Below, in pieces: positions 34,544-43,595 of a stretch of DNA of 64,000 nt. Below the pieces are notes generated by a model. The model was not told where the DNA came from. It saw only the letters and a list, made by a program, of their open reading frames with translations, and did no database searches. Source of the DNA: Kitasatospora sp. NBC_00315 (GTDB taxonomy: Bacteria > Actinomycetota > Actinomycetes > Streptomycetales > Streptomycetaceae); assembly GCF_041435095.1 (NCBI RefSeq), contig NZ_CP108025.1, positions 5,084,001 through 5,148,000 on the forward strand. The letters run 5' to 3'. The translations under genes and the position numbers were made by a program. Numbering within the stretch: the first letter of the stretch is position 1; each line of letters opens with the position of its first letter.

Positions 34544-35677
34544 GTGCGGCAACCGCACGGGGACGGACCGGTGGCAGAAGGCGGCGGAACGGCGGAGAGT
34601 CCGGACGACCAGACGGTCGCGCTGGACCTGGAGCGGCTGATCCTGGACGCTCCGCGCCAGTACACCCCCTACCAGGCCGCCCGGGCCGCCGGTGTGCCGA
34701 TGGAGCTGGCCAGCCGGTTCTGGCGGGCGATGGGCTTCCCGGACATCGGGCAGTCCCGGGCACTCACCGAGAGCGACGTGATCGCGCTGCGCCGCCTCGC
34801 CGGCCTGGTGGAGTCCGGGCTGCTCAGCGAGTCGATGGCGATCCAGGTGGCCCGATCCACCGGCCAGACCACCGCGCGGCTGGCCGGCTGGCAGATGGAC
34901 ACCTTCCTGGACAACCTCACGCAGTCCGTCGAGCCCGGCCTGACCCGCGCCGACGTCGCGTACCCGCTCGTGGAGCTGCTGCTGCCGGAGCTGGAACAGT
35001 TCCTGGTGTACGTCTGGCGCCGCCAGCTGGCCGCCGTCACCGGCCGGGTGGTGCAGGCCGCCGAGGACAACGAGATCACCAGCGGCCGGCTCGCCGTGGG
35101 CTTCGCGGACCTGGTGGGCTTCACCCGGCTCTCCCGCCGGCTGGAGGAGGAGGAGCTCGGCGAACTCGTCGAGACCTTCGAGAACACCTGCTCCGACCTG
35201 ATCGCCGGCCTCGGCGGCCGGGTGATCAAGACCCTCGGTGACGAGATCCTGTACGTCTCGGAGGATCCGGTCACCGCCGCCGAGATCGCACTCGGCCTGG
35301 TCGAGACGCTCGCCAACGAGGACACCATGCCCGAACTGCGGGTCGGCCTCGCCTTCGGCACCGTCACCTCGCGGATGGGCGACGTGTTCGGCACCACCGT
35401 GAACCTGGCCAGCCGGCTCACCTCGATCGCGCCCAAGGACGCGGTGCTGATCGACGGTGAGTTCGCGGCGGCGCTGGAGCAGAACGGGAGCGTCGCCCCG
35501 GCCGAGCCGGACGGCCCGGAACTGGCCGAGGCGCTGGCCGCCGCGGCCGGGATGACCCTCGGCGGCGACGTCAACGCCGGGCACCGCTTCCGGCTGCAGC
35601 CGATGTGGCGCCGGCCGGTCCGCGGTCTCGGCCTGGTCGAGCCCTGGCTGCTCTCCCGGCGTGTCCGGGGAGAGTGA
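34544..35677 (+). CDS. cya: Class III adenylate cyclase
   Basis: The 377-residue protein has an N-terminal helical region with a MerR/HTH-like segment (about residues 40-90) and a C-terminal class III cyclase domain (about 185-300). Metal-binding aspartates are D189 in GFADLVGFT and D233 in TLGDEILY; the transition-state residues are in GTTVNLASRL (N287, R291). It makes cAMP (the usual assignment in Streptomyces, where cAMP affects germination and antibiotic production) from ATP. GTG at 34544 is used; a GTG nine codons later with a better GGGGACGG ribosome site is an equal alternative. The next gene encodes a GGDEF protein, so two cyclic-nucleotide genes lie together. Confidence 0.9.
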   Translation: MRQPHGDGPVAEGGGTAESPDDQTVALDLERLILDAPRQYTPYQAARAAGVPMELASRFWRAMGFPDIGQSRALTESDVIALRRLAGLVESGLLSESMAIQVARSTGQTTARLAGWQMDTFLDNLTQSVEPGLTRADVAYPLVELLLPELEQFLVYVWRRQLAAVTGRVVQAAEDNEITSGRLAVGFADLVGFTRLSRRLEEEELGELVETFENTCSDLIAGLGGRVIKTLGDEILYVSEDPVTAAEIALGLVETLANEDTMPELRVGLAFGTVTSRMGDVFGTTVNLASRLTSIAPKDAVLIDGEFAAALEQNGSVAPAEPDGPELAEALAAAAGMTLGGDVNAGHRFRLQPMWRRPVRGLGLVEPWLLSRRVRGE

Positions 35678-35884
35678 GCCCGGCGCCCGGCGCCGGGCGC
35701 CGGGCGGCGTCCCGGCGGCCGCCGGCGCGGACACGGCGCGACCGGCCGCGTCCGGCCCGACAAATAGGGCGTAGCCAGCGGAAACCGCCCTAGTCTTGGT
35801 GCAGAGCCAGTCGTACTCGGGAGCGGCCCGCGGGCCCTGTCGTGGTGCGGCCACCAGGACCGAGCCCAGGGACGAGGCGAGCCG

Positions 35885-37744
35885 GTGAGCAGTGAGGCGA
35901 CCGCGACGGACCGCGGCTCGACCGCGGACGGCGGCCCGGCGGCCGACTGCGAGCCGTCCGCGCTGACCCCCGACCTGCGCCTGCAGTCGGTGGTCGAACT
36001 GGCCCAGGACATGGCCGGCGCCCTCACCCCGCTCGAAGCCGTCCAGGCCGCGGCCGGCCGCGCCACCACCGCGCTGGCCGCCACCATGTCCGCCGTCTCG
36101 GTCTGGGACCGCGAGTCGGGACGGCTGCGGGTGCTGGTCAACCACGGTGACCTCGCGCCCGGCGAGGAGGAACTGCCCGAGGACGAGTCGTACCCGGTGG
36201 CGGACTTCCCCGAGATCGTCACCTACCTGGAGGAGCGCTGGACCACCGGGCGGCTCCCGCGGGCCTGGCTGCAGACCGCCGAGCCGGCCGACCCGCCCGC
36301 CGGCGCGTCCTCGGTGGGCCCCGCGGACCCGGGTGGCGGCGCGTTCCGCCAGCACCGCGCGGCCGGACTGCGCCGGCGCGGCCGGGAGTGCTGCCTGGTC
36401 GCCCCGATCGTGCTGCACGGGCAGGCCTGGGGCGAGCTATACCTCGCCCGGACGGCCGGTCTGCCGCTGTTCACCGACGCCGACGCCGACTACGCCACCC
36501 TGCTCGCCGCCCAGATCTCGGCCGGTCTGGCCCAGACCGAGCGCCTCGCCGACCTGCGCCGGCTGGCCTTCACCGACCCGCTCACCGGGCTGGCCAACCG
36601 GCGCGCCGTGGACGCCCGGCTGGAGGGCGCGCTGGAGTCCCACAACCGGGACAACACCGTGGTCACCCTGGTGGTCTGCGACGTCAACGGCCTGAAGCGG
36701 GTGAACGACCAGCTCGGCCACGAGGTCGGCGACCGGCTGCTGGAACGGTTCGCCCACCAGCTCTCGCTGGCCGCGGCCAAGCTTCCGGGCAGCCTCGCCG
36801 CCCGGCTCGGCGGGGACGAGTTCTGCCTGCTGGCCGAGGGGCAGAAGGCGGACGAGGTGGTGGCCGTCGCCGAGGAGCTCTGTGCCCGGGCGCTGGCGCT
36901 CGCCGAGGGCGAGGGAGTGGCCTGCGGCGTCGCCTCCACCGGCGACTCGATCGGTCCGGTGACCACCGCGGACCGGCTCTTCCGGCTCGCCGACGCCGCC
37001 CAGTACCGCGCCAAGGCGGCCCGCGCCGCCCACCCCGTGGTGGCCGGCCGCAGCCACGGCCCCGGCTTCGCGCCGGATCCGACCGTGCTGCTCGCCGACG
37101 CCGCCGACCCGCACCACCGCGCCGACGGGCGGCGCTCCTCCACCCGCGCCGGCGGGGACCGCCGCCGGATCCGCGGCGCCGCCCACAGCGCCGATCCCGG
37201 CCAGCTGCTCACCGCCGTGCTGGGCGCCCTCGACCAGCCGGGCGCCGTCCGGGCCCATCACCCCGCCGACACGCTGGGCCGGCTCGTCGCCGTCGCCGAG
37301 ACCGCGGCGCGGCTGCTGGACGCGGTCGGCTGGTGGGTCTCCTACGTCCCTCCCGGCTCGCACCTGATGCGTACCGTGCGGCACGCCGTGTACCGGATGA
37401 CCAGTGGCCCGAGCAGCTCGCGCGCCGAGACCCAGCGGGCCCAGATCGAGGCTCCCGACGCCATCTTCGACCTGCGCCACTACCCGCTGACCCGGCGGAC
37501 GGTCCGCGGCGGCTCCTTCGCGCTGCGCGCGGGGTCGGCGGGCAACGATCCGGCCGAGGAGGCCGTGCTGGTGGTCAGCGGCTACCGGGGGATGGTCGCG
37601 GCCGGCGGGCAGAACGTGGCGGGCGGCTGGTTGGTCGAGCTGTTCGCCGACGACGCGACGCTGCCGCTCGGTCAGATCGCCTCGGCGATGCGGACCCTGG
37701 TGGCGGTCGCCCTCTCCGGGCCGGCTTCGCCGCCGCCGTCCTGA
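35885..37744 (+). CDS. GAF-GGDEF diguanylate cyclase-like protein
   Basis: The 619-residue protein has a GAF-like sensor (about residues 35-215), a GGDEF domain (about 220-385) with an intact RLGGDEF active-site motif at 309-313, and a further 230-residue C-terminal domain I do not recognise. GGDEF domains make c-di-GMP from two GTP, and c-di-GMP controls development in Streptomyces through BldD. The RxxD inhibitory site usually five residues before GGDEF is absent (it reads GSLAA), so product inhibition at that site is unlikely. In S. coelicolor an equivalent gene sits next to cya (memory). GTG start with GAGG upstream. Confidence 0.88.
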   Translation: MSSEATATDRGSTADGGPAADCEPSALTPDLRLQSVVELAQDMAGALTPLEAVQAAAGRATTALAATMSAVSVWDRESGRLRVLVNHGDLAPGEEELPEDESYPVADFPEIVTYLEERWTTGRLPRAWLQTAEPADPPAGASSVGPADPGGGAFRQHRAAGLRRRGRECCLVAPIVLHGQAWGELYLARTAGLPLFTDADADYATLLAAQISAGLAQTERLADLRRLAFTDPLTGLANRRAVDARLEGALESHNRDNTVVTLVVCDVNGLKRVNDQLGHEVGDRLLERFAHQLSLAAAKLPGSLAARLGGDEFCLLAEGQKADEVVAVAEELCARALALAEGEGVACGVASTGDSIGPVTTADRLFRLADAAQYRAKAARAAHPVVAGRSHGPGFAPDPTVLLADAADPHHRADGRRSSTRAGGDRRRIRGAAHSADPGQLLTAVLGALDQPGAVRAHHPADTLGRLVAVAETAARLLDAVGWWVSYVPPGSHLMRTVRHAVYRMTSGPSSSRAETQRAQIEAPDAIFDLRHYPLTRRTVRGGSFALRAGSAGNDPAEEAVLVVSGYRGMVAAGGQNVAGGWLVELFADDATLPLGQIASAMRTLVAVALSGPASPPPS

Positions 37745-38026
37745 ACGGGTGACGGGCGCCGCCCGGCGGGCGTCCAGGCGGAGCGTCCGGGCGGGCGGCC
37801 CGGCAGATGGGCCGGCGGGCAGTTTCCGGCGGGCCGGATCCGGGCCGGGTTCCGGGCATGCCCGAGGTGACGGTGGGGCAGGCGGTGGGTCGCGGTGACC
37901 GCCCTGTCCCGGGGTGGTTGCGGTCGTGGCACAGCCCGGCCCCAGGCCTGTCGGCCGTCGTCGGGGCATGGCACAGTAAGCGCGATCGGCAGCCAAGGGG
38001 GCCCCGCCGGAATCGGGAGTGAGTCG

Positions 38027-38374
38027 ATGAGAGCACGTCTGGCGAGTCTGGTCCTGTCCGTTTCACTGGCCTTCGGCGGCGCGGCGGTCGCCGCCGCTCC
38101 GGCCCAGGCCGCCGCGCCGCGCGCCGCGGTCGCCGCCCAGGCCGCTCCGGCCCAGGCACCCGCCGCGGCGAACGCCGCCGGCGCCACCGCCGGGCACCAG
38201 GTGCAGGCGGCCAAGGCCGGTCAGCTGGCCAAGTCCAAGTCCAAGGCCAAGTCGAAGACCAAGAAGAAGTCGGGCTTCTTCGGCAAGCTGATCGGCGCGA
38301 TCGTGGTGATCGGCCTGCTCGTCGTCCTGCTCGTGGTCGTCGTCGTGCTGCTCCGCCGGCGCAGCCGGGACTGA
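38027..38374 (+). CDS. Small Ala/Lys-rich membrane protein
   Basis: The 115-residue protein has a signal peptide (residues 1-28, cleavage near AQA-AAP), an Ala/Gln-rich stretch, a lysine-serine run (SKSKAKSKTKKKSG, residues 70-83), and a C-terminal transmembrane helix (about 87-110) ending in RRRSRD. It may be anchored with a lysine-rich segment at the membrane surface. Function unknown. The ATG follows a GGGAG ribosome site. A GC-rich 282-base gap without a visible gene precedes it, and a strong hairpin follows. Confidence 0.7.
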   Translation: MRARLASLVLSVSLAFGGAAVAAAPAQAAAPRAAVAAQAAPAQAPAAANAAGATAGHQVQAAKAGQLAKSKSKAKSKTKKKSGFFGKLIGAIVVIGLLVVLLVVVVVLLRRRSRD

Positions 38375-38392
38375 CGCACCGCCGGGTGTCCG

Positions 38393-38435
38393 CGGCCCCC
38401 GTACCGCCCGTCAGATGCGGGCGGTACGGGGGCCG
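38393..38435. terminator. Bidirectional terminator overlapping the fdhD 3' end
   Basis: An 18-bp perfect stem (38393-38410 with 38418-38435) has a 7-base loop that contains the fdhD stop codon (38411-38413). It terminates the convergent small membrane protein gene and fdhD. Confidence 0.88.
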
Positions 38436-39271
38436 CCGCCCGGTCCGGGCTCCCCGGCCACCCGGTCGGCGCGGGTGTAGACGTTGGCGCTCTCCCCGCG
38501 CAGGAAGCCGACCAGGGTCAGGCCCAGTTCCTCGGCCAGGTCCGCGGCCAGTGAGGACGGCGCCGAGACGGCGGCCAGCAGCGGCAGGCCCGCCAGCGCC
38601 GCCTTCTGGGTGAGCTCGAACGACGCCCGGCCGCTGACCACCAGCAGGTGCCCGGTCAGCGGCAGCCGGCCCTCCCGCAGGGCCCAGCCGATCACCTTGT
38701 CGACCGCGTTGTGCCGGCCCACGTCCTCACGGGCGCAGAGCAGCCGGCCGGTGGCGTCGAACAGTCCGGCCGCGTGCAGGCCACCGGTCGCCTCGAAGGT
38801 CCGCTGGGCGGCGCGCAGCCGGTCCGGCAGGCCGTACAGCAGCTCCGGGGAGACCCGCAGCGGGTCCCGCGCGACCGGCCAGCGGACGTGTGTGCGGACG
38901 GCCTCCACGGTGTCCCTGCCGCACAGCCCGCAGGCACTGGTGGTGAGCAGGTTGCGGTGGGCGGAGAGCGGGAGGACGCCGCCGCCGCGCAGGGTCGCGT
39001 CCACCACGTTGTAGGTGTTGGCGCCGTCCCCGTCCGTGCCGGCGCAGTACCGCAGGGCGGCGAGCGCGTCGGTCGAGTGCACCAGTCCCTCGCCGACCAG
39101 GAACCCGGCCACCAGGTCGAAGTCGTCCCCGGGGGTGCGCATCGTCACGGTCAGCGCTTCGCCCCCGACCCTGATCTCCAGCGGCTCCTCCGCCGCCAGC
39201 GAGTCCGGCCGGGCCGACGACCGCGCTCCCCGCAGCCGTGTCACCCGTCGTCGTGCCGTCGCTCGCCCCAT
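38411..39271 (-). CDS. fdhD: Formate dehydrogenase accessory sulfurtransferase FdhD
   Basis: The 286-residue protein is FdhD, which passes sulfur from a cysteine desulfurase to the molybdenum cofactor of formate dehydrogenase. It shows the catalytic CGLCG motif (C114 and C117), GDDFDLVAGFLVGEGL, REDVGRHNAVDKVIGW, VVSGRASFELTQKAALAG and AVSAPSSLAADLAEE. The ATG has a GGAGG ribosome site. No formate dehydrogenase gene is in the window. The first 20 residues are Arg-rich. The last codons lie in the right arm of the terminator stem. Confidence 0.93.
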   Translation of the reverse strand: MGRATARRRVTRLRGARSSARPDSLAAEEPLEIRVGGEALTVTMRTPGDDFDLVAGFLVGEGLVHSTDALAALRYCAGTDGDGANTYNVVDATLRGGGVLPLSAHRNLLTTSACGLCGRDTVEAVRTHVRWPVARDPLRVSPELLYGLPDRLRAAQRTFEATGGLHAAGLFDATGRLLCAREDVGRHNAVDKVIGWALREGRLPLTGHLLVVSGRASFELTQKAALAGLPLLAAVSAPSSLAADLAEELGLTLVGFLRGESANVYTRADRVAGEPGPGGGPRTARI

Positions 39272-39416
39272 CGGTCCTCCGCCTTCCGTTCGCCGTGCCC
39301 CACCAGCCTGCGCCACCCGGTGGCCGGGCGGGTAGGCCGGGGTCCGCGAGCGGTTCACCCGAAGGGGTTCCGGCCACCGGTTGTCATATCTTCATTCACC
39401 TGATGTGATGGTGTAT

Positions 39417-41000
39417 ATGGATATGCACAGTGCTGTGGCCCACGACGCGCCGCTCGTCCAGGTCGGCAAGGCCGATGTCAGCGCCGAGGACGTACTCGCC
39501 GTCGCGCGCGGCAACGCCCGGGTCGAGATCGGCCCCGACGCGCTCGCCGAGATGGCGCAGGCCCGCGCCACCATCGAGGCCCTCGCGGCCGAACCGCGTC
39601 CCGTCTACGGCGTCTCCACGGGTTTCGGCGCCCTCGCCGTCCGCCACATCAGCCCGGAGCTGCGCGCCCAGCTGCAGTGCTCGCTCGTCCGCTCGCACGC
39701 AGCCGGCATGGGCCCGGCGGTGGAGCGCGAAGTGGTCCGCGCGCTGATGTTCCTGCGGATGAAGACCCTCGCCTCCGGCCGCACCGGGGTGCGCCCGCTG
39801 GTCGCGCAGACCATCGCCGCCCTGCTCAACGCCGGCATCACGCCGGTCGTGCGCGAGTTCGGCTCGCTCGGCTGCTCCGGTGACCTGGCGCCGCTCTCGC
39901 ACTGCGCGCTGGCCCTGATGGGCGAAGGCGTCGCGTACGGCCCGGACGGCGCCGAGCGCCCGGCCGGCGAGCTGCTCGCCGAGGCCGGCATCACCCCCGT
40001 CGAGCTGCTGGAGAAGGAGGGCCTGGCCCTCATCAACGGCACCGACGGCATGCTCGGCATGCTGGTGATGGCGATCGCCGACCTCTCCCGGCTCTTCACC
40101 ACCGCCGACGTCACCGCCGCCATGTCGCTGGAGGCCCTGCTCGGCACGGACCGGGTGCTCGCCCCCGAGTTGCACGGTCCCATCCGCCCGCACCCGGGCC
40201 AGGCGGCCAGCGCCGCCAACATGCTCGCCGTGCTCAAGGGCTCCGGGCTCACCGGCCACCACCAGGACGACGCCCCCCGCGTCCAGGACGCCTACTCCGT
40301 CCGCTGCGCCCCGCAGGTGGCCGGCGCCGGGCGCGACACCCTCGCGCACGCCCAGCTGGTCGCCTCCCGCGAGCTCGCGGCCTCGGTCGACAACCCCGTG
40401 GTGCTGGCCGACGGGCGGGTCGAGTCCAACGGCAACTTCCACGGCGCACCGGTCGCGTACGTGCTGGACTTCCTCGCCATCGCCGCGGCCGACCTCGGCT
40501 CGATCTCCGAGCGGCGCACCGACCGGCTGCTCGACAAGTCCCGTTCGCACGGACTGCCGGCGTTCCTGGCCGACGACCCGGGCGTCGACTCCGGTCTGAT
40601 GATCGCCCAGTACACCCAGGCCGCGCTGGTCAGCGAGAACAAGCGGCTCGCGGTACCGGCCTCGGTCGACTCGATCCCCTCCTCCGCGATGCAGGAGGAC
40701 CACGTCTCGATGGGCTGGTCCGCGGCCCGCAAGCTGCGCCAGGCCGTCGAGAACCTCGGCCGGATCCTCGCCGTCGAGCTGACGGCCGCCGCCCGCGCGC
40801 TGGAGATCCGTCAGCAGGCGGACGGCAGCGGCCCGCTGGCCCCGGCCACCGCCGCCGCGCTGGCCGCCGCCCGCGCGGCCGGCGTCGAGGGCGCCGGACG
40901 GGACCGCGTCCTCTCGCCCGACCTGGAGGCCGCCGCCGAACTGGTCGCCTCCGGCGAGCTGCTGCGCGCCGTCGAGCGCGTCACCGGCCCGCTGGCCTGA
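39417..41000 (+). CDS. hutH: Histidine ammonia-lyase HutH
   Basis: The 527-residue enzyme removes ammonia from histidine to give urocanate, the first step of histidine use. The self-forming MIO cofactor site is in GSLGCSGDLAPLSH (C153-S154-G155); cysteine replaces the usual alanine, as in other Streptomyces HutH. Tyr64 (VYGVSTGFG), SVDNPVV and SSAMQEDHVSM are also present. The ATG at 39417 starts MDMH, as I recall for the S. coelicolor protein; a second ATG is two codons on and no ribosome site is visible, so a short leader is possible. The remaining hut genes follow 2.6 kb later on the same strand. Confidence 0.95.
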   Translation: MDMHSAVAHDAPLVQVGKADVSAEDVLAVARGNARVEIGPDALAEMAQARATIEALAAEPRPVYGVSTGFGALAVRHISPELRAQLQCSLVRSHAAGMGPAVEREVVRALMFLRMKTLASGRTGVRPLVAQTIAALLNAGITPVVREFGSLGCSGDLAPLSHCALALMGEGVAYGPDGAERPAGELLAEAGITPVELLEKEGLALINGTDGMLGMLVMAIADLSRLFTTADVTAAMSLEALLGTDRVLAPELHGPIRPHPGQAASAANMLAVLKGSGLTGHHQDDAPRVQDAYSVRCAPQVAGAGRDTLAHAQLVASRELAASVDNPVVLADGRVESNGNFHGAPVAYVLDFLAIAAADLGSISERRTDRLLDKSRSHGLPAFLADDPGVDSGLMIAQYTQAALVSENKRLAVPASVDSIPSSAMQEDHVSMGWSAARKLRQAVENLGRILAVELTAAARALEIRQQADGSGPLAPATAAALAAARAAGVEGAGRDRVLSPDLEAAAELVASGELLRAVERVTGPLA

Positions 41001-41030
41001 CCCGCGCCGGAAGCCCGGGGTGAGCGGTGG

Positions 41031-41426
41031 TCAGAACCACTCGCTCCGGGCGGCGCGGGCGGCCTGCCGCTCACGGCGCAGACCGCCGAGCGCTGCCGAG
41101 GCGTTCACCCCGACGATCCCGGCCCAGCACACGATGAGGCCGGTGACCCCGGCACTCTCGGAGGCGATGGCGGTGAGCGGGATGCCCATCACCAGCGAGA
41201 CGATGCTCAGGGTGAGCCGACTGCCCCGGCCGCGGGACTGCTCCCGGTCCGCGGCGGGGCCGGCCGGCCGGTCGGCGAGCCGGTGTCCGGCCCGCGCGTC
41301 CAGCCGGGCGTCGATCCGGGCGAGGAACGAGTCGATGATCTCGTTCTCGTACTCCGCGCCCAGTTCCTTGCGGGTCTGTACGGCGGCGTCGAGGTCGCGG
41401 CGCAGTTCGTCCTGGCGAGATTCCAT
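41031..41426 (-). CDS. Small membrane protein with N-terminal coiled-coil segment
   Basis: The 131-residue protein has a charged helical N-terminus (RQDELRRDLDAAVQTRKELGAEYENEIIDSFLARID in outline) likely to be a coiled coil, a linker, and two transmembrane helices (about residues 72-92 and 96-117), ending in an Arg-rich tail. This resembles a common Streptomyces integral membrane protein family of unknown function. The ATG at 41426 is chosen; another is three codons upstream. It is convergent with hutH, with 30 bases between stops. Confidence 0.72.
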   Translation of the reverse strand: MESRQDELRRDLDAAVQTRKELGAEYENEIIDSFLARIDARLDARAGHRLADRPAGPAADREQSRGRGSRLTLSIVSLVMGIPLTAIASESAGVTGLIVCWAGIVGVNASAALGGLRRERQAARAARSEWF

Positions 41427-41609
41427 GAGGCCCATGGTGGTCGGCGGGCGGGGTCGCGGTCCATGGCCACGGGCCGCTCTCGGGGGCGGATCAGGGAGAA
41501 ATCAGGGTCACCCCGACGGTTCAGGCGTCCCGGCCGTCGAGACGTCTTTGCCCACGGGGCGAGACTGCTGCACAGTCGTCCGAACAGCCCGCATCCGGAG
41601 GAAGAGCCG

Positions 41610-42479
41610 ATGACCGACACCGACGAGACCGGCACCGTCGGCCCCTCCGCCCGGCTGCTCCGGCTCTTCGAGGGCCACCGGCTCACCCCGACTCAGCGCC
41701 GGATCGCCCACTCGCTGGTCCGGCACGCCACCGAGGCCCCCTTCCTCTCCAGTGTCGAGGTCGCCGAACTGGCCGGTGTCAGCCAGCCCTCGGTCACCCG
41801 CTTCGCGGTCGCGCTCGGCTACGACGGCTACCCCGCCCTGCGCAAGCAGCTGCGCGAGCTGGGCGCCGGTGAGCCCACCGCGCCCGAGTCACCGGACGAC
41901 GCCGTCCGCAACGAGCACCAGCAGGCCGTCCTGGCCGAGATCGCGCACCTGCGCCACCTCGCCGAGCTGCTCGCCGACCCCGCGCCGGTCCTGCGCGCGG
42001 CCCGGGTCCTGGCCGCCTCCCGGCCGCTGCCGGTCCTCGGGCTGCGCGCCGCCTCCGCCCAGGCGCACGGCTTCGCGTACTTCGCGGCCAAGGTGCATCC
42101 GGACGTCCGGCTGATCGACGAGGGCGGGTCGATGCTCGCCGACCGCCTCGAACAGGCCGCCACCGCCGGTGCCACCGCCGTGCTCTGCTTCGCGCTTCCC
42201 CGCTACCCCCGTGAACTGATGGACGCTCTGACCGCGGCCAGGGACTGCGGGCTGACCGTCATCACCGTCGCCGACAGCGCCTTCGCCCCGGTGGCCAAGC
42301 TCTCCGACCTGCTGCTCCCGGCGGCCGTCGGCACCGGGCTGGTCTTCGACACCGCGTGCGCCCCGATGATGCTGGGCCGGGTGCTGCTGCAGGCGATGTG
42401 CGACGAACTGCCGGGCGCGGAGGCCCGGTTGGAGGGGATCGAGCAGTCGGCGGCGGCCCGCGGACTCTTCCTGGAGTGA
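41610..42479 (+). CDS. RpiR/MurR-family transcriptional regulator
   Basis: The 289-residue protein has an N-terminal RpiR HTH (RLTPTQRRIAHSLVRHATEAPFLSSVEVAELAGVSQPSVTRFA in outline, residues 26-68) and a C-terminal SIS sugar-phosphate binding domain (about 115-270). RpiR regulators usually sense sugar phosphates. Its place between hutH and the hutU operon on the same strand makes it a candidate regulator of histidine use, which is inference. A clear GGAGGAAG ribosome site is 6 bases before the ATG. There are no signs of truncation. Confidence 0.87.
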   Translation: MTDTDETGTVGPSARLLRLFEGHRLTPTQRRIAHSLVRHATEAPFLSSVEVAELAGVSQPSVTRFAVALGYDGYPALRKQLRELGAGEPTAPESPDDAVRNEHQQAVLAEIAHLRHLAELLADPAPVLRAARVLAASRPLPVLGLRAASAQAHGFAYFAAKVHPDVRLIDEGGSMLADRLEQAATAGATAVLCFALPRYPRELMDALTAARDCGLTVITVADSAFAPVAKLSDLLLPAAVGTGLVFDTACAPMMLGRVLLQAMCDELPGAEARLEGIEQSAAARGLFLE

Positions 42480-42646
42480 GCCTCGGGCCGCGGGGTCGTC
42501 ACCGGGCCCGCTCGGGGCCGGCCGGGCCGTGATGGGCACAGTTCGGTGTAGACCCGCCCCGGAGAGCCCCCGCCGGGAGTGATTCCGCCCGAATTCGGGC
42601 ATCCCCTCCCCAGGCCCCCTTGACGGGCCGGACGGGGGTGCACGAC

Positions 42647-42991
42647 ATGCGTGTGATCCACGAGATGAAACTGGTCGGCCGGCTCGCCACGGGCACCGAC
42701 GAGTGGACCTGCCCCACCTGCGGCCGCCGGGTCACCCTGCGCCGGCTGCCCGAACCCGAACTCGTCGTCCTCGATCCGGGCGACGAGAGCGCCGTCCACG
42801 TCGGGGTGATCGAACCCGACGCCGCCTCGACCGCGGCCGCCGAGCGCTACGGCCTCGGCCCGGTCCAGGAGATCCCCCGCGCTGCCCGGCCGGCTGCCGC
42901 CGCCCCGGTCGCGCCGGGCGGTCCGCACGCGGACGACCGCCGCTGGCTGGCCGAGATCGGCATCGACTGGGACGGCGACGCGGCGGCCTGA
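42647..42991 (+). CDS. Small protein with a single CPTCGR zinc-ribbon-like motif
   Basis: The 114-residue protein starts MRVIHEMKLVGRL and has EWTCPTCGRRVTLRRLPEPELVVLDPGDE, one CxxC pair that could bind metal only with a partner. An Ala/Pro-rich middle and the C-terminal RRWLAEIGIDWDGDAAA follow. I do not recognise a named function; similar proteins occur near hut genes in streptomycetes by memory. ATG at 42647; a TTG nine codons upstream is possible. Confidence 0.65.
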   Translation: MRVIHEMKLVGRLATGTDEWTCPTCGRRVTLRRLPEPELVVLDPGDESAVHVGVIEPDAASTAAAERYGLGPVQEIPRAARPAAAAPVAPGGPHADDRRWLAEIGIDWDGDAAA

Positions 42992-43136
42992 CGGCCGTTC
43001 TCCCTCGGCCCGGGCCCGGGGCTGCGCTGGGCCAAAGCCCGAGCCCGGGGTTCCCCGGTGCGAAACAGCGGGCCCCGGGGGCACACTGGAGCGTGCGGAT
43101 ATCCACCTGACCCACGGTCTGTGACAGGTGAGCTAG

Positions 43137-43478
43137 ATGAGGCACTACTGGCATGACGGGCACCACACGGCGTGGACGTGGATCGTGCCCGGGATCATCA
43201 CGCTGCTGGTCGGCCTGGTGCTGGTCGGCGTCCTGGTACTGCTGTGGCGGGCGCTCGCCGGCCGCGGCACCCCTGCGGCCGGCGCCCCGCCCCACTGGCA
43301 GGGCGACGGCGCCGGCCCGCCCGCCGCCGTCCCGCCCGCCGCCGCGCCTCCCACCCCCGAACAGGTGCTCGCCCACCGGCTGGCCTCCGGCGAGATCGAC
43401 GTCGACGAGTACCGGCACAGGCTGGCGGCCCTGCACGGCGGGGCCCCGCCCCCGATGCCGCCGCGGCCCCCGGAGTGA
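43137..43478 (+). CDS. SHOCT-domain membrane protein
   Basis: The 113-residue protein has a His/Trp-rich start (RHYWHDGHHTAW), one transmembrane helix (about residues 15-39), a Pro/Ala linker and a C-terminal SHOCT domain (LAHRLASGEIDVDEYRHRLAAL). SHOCT domains are short, often added to membrane proteins, with unknown role. ATG start. It lies 117 bases before hutU. Confidence 0.82.
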   Translation: MRHYWHDGHHTAWTWIVPGIITLLVGLVLVGVLVLLWRALAGRGTPAAGAPPHWQGDGAGPPAAVPPAAAPPTPEQVLAHRLASGEIDVDEYRHRLAALHGGAPPPMPPRPPE

Positions 43479-43545
43479 CCCGCGTGACGGGCCCGGCCGG
43501 AAGCGGCGGGCGGCAGACCTGGCCGGAGACCGACTGATTGGATAT

Positions 43546-43568
43546 ATTCAGACCACAGAAGTCTGAAT
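43546..43568. promoter_or_regulatory. Palindromic site before the hutU operon
   Basis: ATTCAGAC-n7-GTCTGAAT is a perfect 8-bp inverted repeat in an AT-rich island 28 bases upstream of the hutU start. It is a good candidate operator of the histidine-utilisation operon; the regulator is not identified. Confidence 0.68.
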
Positions 43569-43595
43569 GAATACATCCGCAGAGAGGTCGCCAGC

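Noticed and set aside
33440..36418. Minus-strand open frame of 992 codons
   Set aside because: It lies antisense to birA, the cyclase and the GGDEF gene, all of which have clear catalytic motifs. It is a GC-rich shadow frame.
39396..39408. TCAC-CTGAT-GTGA dyad before hutH as a CRP-like or shared hut operator
   Set aside because: Arms are only 4 bases and orientation is opposite to a CRP site; it does not match the hutU palindrome.
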